From Elusimicrobium sp. An273 (lineage in GTDB: Bacteria > Elusimicrobiota > Elusimicrobia > Elusimicrobiales > Elusimicrobiaceae), in NCBI RefSeq assembly GCF_002159705.1, contig NZ_NFJD01000003.1:124001-188000 (forward strand): 64,000 nt of DNA, written 5' to 3'. A model generated the notes under the pieces. That model was not told where the DNA came from and made no database searches. It saw only the letters and a program-made list of their open reading frames with translations. Shown here one piece after another: positions 59,142 to 64,000 of this stretch. Positions within the stretch are counted from its first letter, which is position 1. Every line of letters begins with the position of its first letter. The translations under genes and the position numbers were made by a program.

Positions 59142-59957
59142 ATGACCAAAGAACAAGACGCCGTAGAACATGAAGAGTCTTACATCAAAGCGTACGAAGA
59201 TATTCAGCTGTTAAAGAAAGACGTCATGCGTCCGGTTCGTATGGAGCTGGAAGTAATGAAGCCGGAAATTTACTTGCAGCACTTCAACGTAACCGACACG
59301 ATCGTCTGCTTTGGCAGTGCGCGCGTGCGGGAAGAAAAAGAATCCCAAGAAAAAGTAAAACGCGCCAAAGAAGCCTTGGCTAAAAATCCGACGGACAAAA
59401 ACCTTCAAAACCGTTTGTACGAAGCCGAGGGCCTGGCGAAACTGGCCAAGTATTACGAAGAAGCACGCCGCTTTGCCAAGCTGGTGGTGCAGCACGCGGG
59501 CGACCGCTTTGCCGTCGTTACCGGCGGCGGGCCGGGACTAATGGAAGCCGCCAACCGCGGAGCCTTTGAAAACGGCGGGCGCAGCATCGGCATGAACATT
59601 ACGCTCCCGCACGAACAGCGCCCCAACCCGTATATCACCAAAAATTTGGCTTTCTTGTTTCATTATTTTGCCATCCGCAAGCTGCATTTGGTCATGCGCT
59701 CGCGGGCGTTTGTGGTGTTCCCGGGCGGATTTGGAACGTTTGACGAATTGTTTGAAATTCTAACCCTGGTCAAAACCGGCAAAAAAGAAGATATTCCGAT
59801 TGTGCTGGTGGGCAAAGAATTTTGGAATACCGTCGTCAATATTCCGGGTCTTGCTTCCTACGGCGTCATCTCGCCGGAAGAAGCCGAGTCCTGCGAAGTG
59901 GTGGAAACCGCCGAAGAAGCGTGGGACGTGTTGGCAAAGTTCTATAAAATTAAATAA
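59142..59957 (+). CDS. LOG family (TIGR00730-type) Rossmann-fold protein
   Basis: A 271-residue protein with the LOG motifs GGGPGLMEAANRGA and PGGFGTFDELFE. LOG proteins are nucleoside 5'-monophosphate phosphoribohydrolases that release free bases and, in some organisms, cytokinins. The N-terminal 60 residues form a helical extension not needed for catalysis. It starts 6 bp after dxs and is the last gene of the isoprenoid operon; the link to isoprenoid metabolism is unclear. Confidence 0.9.
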   Translation: MTKEQDAVEHEESYIKAYEDIQLLKKDVMRPVRMELEVMKPEIYLQHFNVTDTIVCFGSARVREEKESQEKVKRAKEALAKNPTDKNLQNRLYEAEGLAKLAKYYEEARRFAKLVVQHAGDRFAVVTGGGPGLMEAANRGAFENGGRSIGMNITLPHEQRPNPYITKNLAFLFHYFAIRKLHLVMRSRAFVVFPGGFGTFDELFEILTLVKTGKKEDIPIVLVGKEFWNTVVNIPGLASYGVISPEEAESCEVVETAEEAWDVLAKFYKIK

Positions 59958-59966
59958 TCATACAAA

Positions 59967-59995
59967 TCCCCGGCGCTGGGTGCCGGGGAACTTTT
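59967..59995 (+). terminator. intrinsic terminator of the ispA-dxs-LOG operon
   Basis: TCCCCGGC / GCCGGGGA stem followed by ACTTTT, 9 bp after the stop. Confidence 0.85.
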
Positions 59996-60002
59996 AGAAC
60001 AT

Positions 60003-60035
60003 AAAAAAACCGCCGGAATAAATCCGGCGGTTTTT
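60003..60035 (-). terminator. intrinsic terminator of the histone-like gene
   Basis: AAAACCGCCGGA / TCCGGCGGTTTT stem with an A run on the plus strand, 13 bp past the stop. Confidence 0.88.
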
Positions 60036-60048
60036 GGTTGGAACTAAA

Positions 60049-60303
60049 TTATTTTTTCTTTGCTACTTTTTTTACGGCTTTTTTTACGGTTTTTTTGGCA
60101 GCCGGTTTTTTAGCGGCGGTTTTTTTAACGGCAGCTTTTTTCACGGCTACTTTTTTCACGGTTTTTTTAGCGCAGGCTTTTTTGGCGCACGCTTTTTTAG
60201 CACAGGCTTTTTTAGCCGGTTTTTTCACGGCGGCTTTCTTCACGGTTACTTTTTTAGCCGGCTTTTTGGCAGCGGCTTTTTTCACGGTTTTTTTAACGGC
60301 CAT
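60049..60303 (-). CDS. histone H1-like Lys/Ala-rich protein with Cys repeats
   Basis: An 84-residue protein made almost only of Lys, Ala, Val, Pro and Thr in KKA and KKP repeats, like the C-terminal tail of histone H1 and bacterial Hc1/AlgP-type nucleoid proteins. Residues 31-45 are three KKACA pentapeptides carrying Cys34, Cys39 and Cys44, which is unusual for this class. It should bind DNA non-specifically and compact the nucleoid. The Shine-Dalgarno is AGGAG and a terminator follows, so expression as a real gene is likely. Confidence 0.85.
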   Translation of the reverse strand: MAVKKTVKKAAAKKPAKKVTVKKAAVKKPAKKACAKKACAKKACAKKTVKKVAVKKAAVKKTAAKKPAAKKTVKKAVKKVAKKK

Positions 60304-60441
60304 TTTATTCTCCTAGGACAATTAGTTTTAACCTCATAAAAATAATAGCACAAATTATTTTAAAATGCAAACTTTTTCCCGTCATAGAATAATTTTTTAA
60401 AAAAAATCAAGCCCCGTTTTTACCGTCTGAAAATTCTTTTT

Positions 60442-60858
60442 TTATTTTTTCTCCGTCGTATTTTTTCGTTTCGCGCGCACCAGCGGATAAATTTCCGTGC
60501 GGCCGCAAAGCGCCGTAAAAATAAATGCGTTTAATGTTTTTTTGTAGCTTAACGTAACGGCAATTGCAAACAAAAGCGCATACCAAAAATGCATTTGCGT
60601 GGCTGAAAAACCGCGCCAAAAACTGGACAGCGCGGCATACAAAATAAGCAAAATATATCCCCAGTTAAACAGGTACAAAAGCTGCAGCGTCCGCTTTAAC
60701 GTAGTAACGCGAAAAACCCGAAGAACTAGCGGCAGCAGTACGCTTTTGCCAAATCCAAACAGCACCCCGATTATGATTCCTTCGGCGTAATACCCTTGCA
60801 AAATATGCCCCGCGCCGGGAGCAATTAAACTAAACACCAAGGAGGCCAGCGCAATCAT
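60442..60858 (-). CDS. small polytopic membrane protein
   Basis: A 138-residue protein with about four transmembrane helices (residues 1-20, 24-45, 55-78 and 85-105) and a basic C-terminus (RAKRKNTTEKK). The opening LIAPGAGHILQGYYAEGI resembles the GxGQ-type start of small membrane proteins of the TM2/DUF5683 kind, without certainty. The ATG at 60858 has GGGGAG upstream and overlaps the stop of the CYTH gene (ATGA). Function unknown. Confidence 0.72.
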   Translation of the reverse strand: MIALASLVFSLIAPGAGHILQGYYAEGIIIGVLFGFGKSVLLPLVLRVFRVTTLKRTLQLLYLFNWGYILLILYAALSSFWRGFSATQMHFWYALLFAIAVTLSYKKTLNAFIFTALCGRTEIYPLVRAKRKNTTEKK

Positions 60859-61487
60859 TTCTCCCCCCACAATTTCAATAATCCACACGCGGTTTTTACT
60901 TTGGAAACCCGCATATACGAAAGCCCGCTTTGCTGGGTTAACTGCCGGGCTAACGTTTCCAACGCACTTGCTTTCCCTTTTTTTAATTCCAGTTCAATTT
61001 CTTTCATTTGCACTTTCCGCCCGGCCACATACAGCGTGCATTGGTCAAATGCCAATTCCGCCTCCAAAGAAGGAAAAGAAAGCAACTGCACGGTACGGCG
61101 ATTGGTCAGCTTAAACAACGGACGCAGCTGTTGCAAGGGCAAATTTTTCCAGCGTTTTTTTTGGTTTAAAAAAGAAAGAGCTTCCTTTAAATTTTTTACG
61201 CCCGGCAACTCCAGGGTTTCCTCCCGGCGGACGGCTTTTCCGTTTTTCACTTCCGTGCGCGTCTTAAATGTGGCTTGCCATTGGCCCGCACAACAGCGGA
61301 CGCGAAAAGCAATTTGTTGTTTTTCAAAAGCCGAATCGGGCGTATCTAAATACACATCGCAAATCGCCAGCTGCACCGCGCCTCTCGGCGAGGCCTGCCC
61401 CGCCGCTTGCTCAACCGCGCGGCGCATCCGCGCAAACGCACGCGGCACATTGGCATCCCACTTAAATTCCGTTTCCATATTCTTCAT
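60855..61487 (-). CDS. CYTH domain protein
   Basis: A 210-residue CYTH (adenylate cyclase/thiamine triphosphatase) fold protein. The N-terminal ExExK signature is METEFKW, and later charged strands (YLDTPDSAF, AFRVRCC, ATFKTRTEV, LEAELAFDQCTLYV, EIELELKKG) match the tunnel fold that binds triphosphates and metal. Members hydrolyse inorganic or thiamine triphosphate; the substrate here is unknown. The ATG at 61487 lies 6 nt after TGG-TAAACT (61494-61502) and has no Shine-Dalgarno. METEF at 61478 is an alternative start. Confidence 0.87.
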   Translation of the reverse strand: MKNMETEFKWDANVPRAFARMRRAVEQAAGQASPRGAVQLAICDVYLDTPDSAFEKQQIAFRVRCCAGQWQATFKTRTEVKNGKAVRREETLELPGVKNLKEALSFLNQKKRWKNLPLQQLRPLFKLTNRRTVQLLSFPSLEAELAFDQCTLYVAGRKVQMKEIELELKKGKASALETLARQLTQQSGLSYMRVSKVKTACGLLKLWGEK

Positions 61488-61493
61488 AGTTTT

Positions 61494-61502
61494 AGTTTAC
61501 CA
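61494..61502 (-). promoter_or_regulatory. extended -10 promoter of the CYTH gene, predicted leaderless
   Basis: TGG-TAAACT on the minus strand ends 6 nt before the ATG at 61487. Confidence 0.5.
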
Positions 61503-61531
61503 AAAAAGTATAATAGCGTTAGGAGGCTTTT

Positions 61532-62017
61532 ATGAAAAAATTGCGTCAACCCACTTCTTTACAATGTTTTGCCTGCGGGCGGAACAACCCTTTTGGCTTA
61601 AAATTGGAATGGTACAACGATTATGACAAACGCCAGGTAGAGGCCAGTTTTTCGCTGGACGACAATTATTGTTCCTACCCCGGCACGGTGCACGGCGGCA
61701 TTTTGGCCACCATTTTGGATGAAACCTCCGGACGCGCCATTTTGCTTAACAATGATTTTAACCGCTTAATGGTTACCCTTAAAATGGAAGTGGTCTACAA
61801 GCACAACACCCCCACGCACACGCCGCTAAAAGCCATCGGCCGCGTGATAAAAGACAGCGGCTCCCGCGCCATGGTGGAAGGGGAAATCGTCCTGCCGGAC
61901 GGAACGGTTTCTGCCAAGTGCAGCAGTATTTTGTACAAAATTCCCCAAGCCGTGAAAGACAAATGGGGCCCCGAAGAAGAAGAGTGGAAACGCACGACTC
62001 CGTCGGTAGAAGAATAA
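61532..62017 (+). CDS. hotdog-fold thioesterase family protein
   Basis: A 161-residue single-hotdog protein of the PaaI/4HBT type. It has the family motif GTVHGGILATILDETSGRA with the catalytic Asp/Glu and KMEVVYKHNTPTHTPL. The N-terminal CFACGRNNPFGLKLEW block is seen in the same family. It hydrolyses acyl-CoA or related thioesters of unknown identity. GGAGG precedes the ATG and TATAAT lies about 20 bp further upstream. It precedes tRNA-Val, which has its own promoter. Confidence 0.88.
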   Translation: MKKLRQPTSLQCFACGRNNPFGLKLEWYNDYDKRQVEASFSLDDNYCSYPGTVHGGILATILDETSGRAILLNNDFNRLMVTLKMEVVYKHNTPTHTPLKAIGRVIKDSGSRAMVEGEIVLPDGTVSAKCSSILYKIPQAVKDKWGPEEEEWKRTTPSVEE

Positions 62018-62035
62018 CGATGCGGCATACGCCCG

Positions 62036-62064
62036 TTGAGTTCCGGCTCGGATTTTGCTAAAAT
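62036..62064 (+). promoter_or_regulatory. promoter of tRNA-Val
   Basis: TTGAGT (62036-62041), a 17-nt spacer ending TGC, and TAAAAT (62059-62064), about 14 bp before the tRNA 5' end. Confidence 0.7.
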
Positions 62065-62078
62065 ATAGTATCGCTTTA

Positions 62079-62154
62079 GGATCGGTAGCTTAGCTGGTAG
62101 AGCGCCTGCTTTACACGCAGGAGGTCACAGGTTCGAGTCCTGTCCGGTCCACCA
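62079..62154 (+). tRNA. tRNA-Val(TAC)
   Basis: A 76-nt tRNA with encoded CCA. The acceptor stem GGATCGG pairs with CCGGTCC, the anticodon arm is CCTGC-TTTACAC-GCAGG giving anticodon TAC, and the T arm is ACAGG-TTCGAGT-CCTGT. It is the only one of the three tRNA genes here that encodes its CCA end. Confidence 0.96.
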
Positions 62155-62158
62155 TTTT

Positions 62159-62188
62159 AAAAGGCACTTCGTACGAAGTGCCTTTTTT
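62159..62188 (+). terminator. intrinsic terminator of tRNA-Val
   Basis: Perfect palindrome AAAAGGCACTTCGTACGAAG then TGCCTTTT, 4 bp after the tRNA, with a T tract. Confidence 0.9.
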
Positions 62189-62289
62189 GTTAGGGCGCAG
62201 CAGAGAATCCCGCTTTTCCTTTAAGCAACAGTTCCTACTTTTTATGTCATAATATAGGGGTAAGCGTTTGTACATATCTGGGGGTAAAT

Positions 62290-63654
62290 ATGGAGGAGAT
62301 ATTAAAACAACAGCGGGCTTTTTTTGAAAGCGGCGCCACGCTGCCCGTAAAAAACCGTTTGAATTTTTTAAAAAAATTGCGCCATGCCATTCAAACGCAC
62401 CGGGACGATATTTGCCAAGCCTTATACCAAGACCTAGGCAAAAGCGAAACCGAAGCTTATATGTGCGAAATCGGAATGGCGCTGGAAGAAATTGCGTATT
62501 TTCTAAAACATCTTCCTTCTCTTGCCAAAGACAGAACCGTCCGCACCCCGCTTTCCAATTTTCACGCCAAAAGCATTATCAAATTTGTTCCGCGGGGCAA
62601 CGTTTTAATTTTAAGTCCGTGGAACTATCCGTTTTTGCTTTCTATGGAACCGTTGGTGGACGCGCTGGCCGCGGGCAATACGGCGGTATTAAAACCCAGC
62701 GCCTATTCCCCCCATACCAGCGCGCTGATTCAAAAGATAATACAGGAAACATTTCCGCCCCATTATGTCGAGACGGTAACGGGCGGCAGGCAGGAAAACC
62801 AAACGCTCCTGACGCAAAAATTTGATTACATCTTTTTTACCGGAAGCACGGCCGTAGGCAAAGAAGTGCTGCGCCGCGCCGCCGAAAATTTAACGCCCGT
62901 TACCTTAGAACTGGGCGGGAAAAGCCCGTGCTTGGTAGACGAAACGGCGGATATCGCTTTGGCCGCCCGCCGCATTGTATTTGGCAAATTTTTAAACTGC
63001 GGGCAAACCTGCGTGGCGCCGGATTACATTTTATGTCCGGAAAATTTACAACAGCCCCTGCTGGCCGCTTTGCAACGGGAAATTACCCGCCAGTTTGGCC
63101 CGCAGCCTTTGGCCAACCCACACTACGGAAAAATTATCAACGAAAAACATTTCCAACGCTTAAGCGCTCTTTTGACGTGCGGCAAAATTGCGGCCGGCGG
63201 AAAAACCTCTCCCGCCACCCTGCAAATAGAGCCCACCGTTTTAACAGACGTCTCGTGGGAGGACTCCGCCATGCAGGAAGAAATTTTCGGCCCCATTCTG
63301 CCCATTATCACCTATTCTTCTTTGCAGGAAGCGCTGAAAAAAATAGAAAGCCGCCCGCACCCGCTGGCCCTCTATCTTTTTTCTACGGACAAAAAGCGCA
63401 TTTCGCAAATTACCCAGCAAATTCGCTACGGCGGCGGCTGCATTAACGACACGATTATGCACCTGAGCACGCCCTATCTGCCTTTTGGCGGAATAGGCGA
63501 GAGCGGAATGGGGTGCTACCACGGAAAATTCGGGTTTGAAACGTTTTCGCATAAAAAAAGCATTTTATGCAAACGCAACTGGATTGATGTGCCCTTGCGC
63601 TACCAGCCGTACTCGCGTTGGAAGCAATGGCTTTTAAAACATTTTTTGCGCTAA
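62290..63654 (+). CDS. aldehyde dehydrogenase (class 3-like)
   Basis: A 454-residue NAD(P)-dependent aldehyde dehydrogenase of the compact ALDH3/AlkH type. Conserved blocks are SPWNYPFLLSMEPLVDALAAGN, FTGSTAVGKEV (cofactor loop), LELGGKSP (general-base Glu) and LNCGQTCVAPDY (nucleophile Cys), with PFGGIGESGMGCYHGKFGFETFSHKKS near the end. It oxidises aldehydes to acids, possibly fatty aldehydes by analogy with the subfamily. GGGGG precedes the ATG. It is a single gene. Confidence 0.93.
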   Translation: MEEILKQQRAFFESGATLPVKNRLNFLKKLRHAIQTHRDDICQALYQDLGKSETEAYMCEIGMALEEIAYFLKHLPSLAKDRTVRTPLSNFHAKSIIKFVPRGNVLILSPWNYPFLLSMEPLVDALAAGNTAVLKPSAYSPHTSALIQKIIQETFPPHYVETVTGGRQENQTLLTQKFDYIFFTGSTAVGKEVLRRAAENLTPVTLELGGKSPCLVDETADIALAARRIVFGKFLNCGQTCVAPDYILCPENLQQPLLAALQREITRQFGPQPLANPHYGKIINEKHFQRLSALLTCGKIAAGGKTSPATLQIEPTVLTDVSWEDSAMQEEIFGPILPIITYSSLQEALKKIESRPHPLALYLFSTDKKRISQITQQIRYGGGCINDTIMHLSTPYLPFGGIGESGMGCYHGKFGFETFSHKKSILCKRNWIDVPLRYQPYSRWKQWLLKHFLR

Positions 63655-63769
63655 CAACTTGTGACAAAACAATCACATCGGTCGAGAAAAGGATTCTGCC
63701 TGGCCCAGGGAAGATGCAATAAAAATACGCCGGTTCGGGTTGGATAAGAAGAACATCCTTCTTGTCCTC

Positions 63770-63823
63770 CTCCGGTTTGAAACCGGAGCCCTACACAGAT
63801 CCCGGCCCTTCGGCCGGGTTTTT
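63770..63823 (+). terminator. hairpins and terminator after the aldehyde dehydrogenase gene
   Basis: A short hairpin CTCCGGTT / AACCGGAG (63770-63788) is followed by CCCGGCC-CTTC-GGCCGGG and T5 (63801-63823). The second is a good plus-strand terminator that lies inside the 3' end of the convergent gene. Confidence 0.7.
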
Positions 63824-64000
63824 AATGCGCGGCAAAAAAGATTTTTCCAACTGTAACAAAAATTCTTTCCGCCACAGCCCTCCGCCATATCCCGTCAGCG
63901 TTCCGTCCGCCCCGATTACCCGGTGGCAGGGGATTAAAATGGCAATGGGGTTTACGTGCACCGCCCCGCCCACGGCCCGCGCCGCACGCGGGTTTCCGGC
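63791..64000 (-). CDS. ogt: methylated-DNA-[protein]-cysteine S-methyltransferase, 5' end beyond window
   Basis: The last 69 codons of an O6-alkylguanine DNA methyltransferase. The active-site block [30 protein letters not shown] is complete, with the acceptor Cys in PCHRV, and is preceded by [19 protein letters not shown]. The enzyme removes alkyl groups from O6-guanine in one suicide reaction. The frame stays open to the right edge. The last codons form the hairpin of a terminator used by the converging gene. Confidence 0.92.
   Translation of the reverse strand, partial: AGNPRAARAVGGAVHVNPIAILIPCHRVIGADGTLTGYGGGLWRKEFLLQLEKSFLPRIKNPAEGPGSV

Noticed and set aside
60034..60339. Long plus-strand frames opposite the histone-like gene (Phe/Gly-rich)
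   Set aside because: They are the antisense of a Lys/Ala repeat gene and have low-complexity sequence with no start signals. The minus-strand gene has a Shine-Dalgarno and a terminator.

Overview
The window reads as chromosomal DNA of an anaerobic, fermentative, Gram-negative bacterium, most likely a gut Elusimicrobiota (Elusimicrobium-like). This assignment is an inference. It rests on a type IV prepilin of the kind that is abundant in that phylum, HydF and HydG maturases for an [FeFe] hydrogenase, a firmicute-type class II GalT, outer-membrane barrels and lipoproteins, many peptidases plus an Opp/Dpp peptide importer, and the absence of any respiratory gene. Genes are tightly packed, with frequent ATGA and TAATG overlaps and strong hairpin terminators. 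No rRNA, insertion sequence, CRISPR array or prophage structural gene was found. Three tRNA genes are present: Gly-CCC, Leu-CAG and Val-TAC.

Layout. 1-1.5 kb: a lipoprotein and an SGNH hydrolase (minus). 1.6-6.8 kb: cdd-galM-galK-galE-galT, a Leloir operon led by cytidine deaminase. 7-7.6 kb: a LexA-like repressor with a direct-repeat operator. 7.8-16.8 kb (minus): oppD-oppF-peptidase-oppB-oppC, an acyl-CoA synthetase, the tRNA CCA enzyme, tRNA-Gly and a membrane-anchored CBM48 protein. 16.9-24 kb: a DUF192 lipoprotein, an M20 peptidase, a ferritin-VIT1 iron transporter, a prepilin, xth, metK, a Cys-motif protein and a DJ-1 protein. 24-28.3 kb (minus): two M24 peptidases, efp, small envelope proteins and an outer-membrane barrel. 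28.5-33.5 kb: a membrane protein of unknown function, a PBP4-type carboxypeptidase and a YfcC carrier. 33.5-35.1 kb: the least conventional part, described below. 35.2-45.4 kb: an MsbA-like exporter, a DksA/TraR protein, then tRNA-Leu-ftsQ-ftsA-ftsZ-pilT-cmk-plsC-rpsA and smpB. 45.4-64 kb: a Cys-rich secreted protein, hydG, a porin with an adjacent small RNA candidate, a transketolase-like enzyme, an M42 peptidase, fba, hydF, ispA-dxs-LOG, a histone H1-like protein, a CYTH protein, a thioesterase, tRNA-Val, an aldehyde dehydrogenase and a truncated O6-alkylguanine methyltransferase.

How the genes fit together. Galactose enters glycolysis through the Leloir enzymes and fba. Peptides enter through Opp and are cut by the M20, M24 and M42 peptidases. 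Excess reductant probably leaves as H2, since HydF and HydG imply an [FeFe] hydrogenase encoded elsewhere. ispA and dxs supply isoprenoids. The fts operon couples division to phospholipid, nucleotide and ribosomal protein genes.

Most unusual signal. Between 33.6 and 35.13 kb an S24-like regulator that lacks the usual catalytic serine sits between two non-coding elements. On its 5' side is a nested, perfectly paired multibranch RNA structure of about 170 nt, followed by an intrinsic terminator just before the regulator's Shine-Dalgarno (riboswitch-like architecture). On its 3' side is a separate transcription unit of about 410 nt with its own promoter and terminator and no credible ORF. A second recurring theme is leaderless transcription: about ten genes have a -10 element, often extended TGn, placed 6-9 nt before the ATG and no Shine-Dalgarno.
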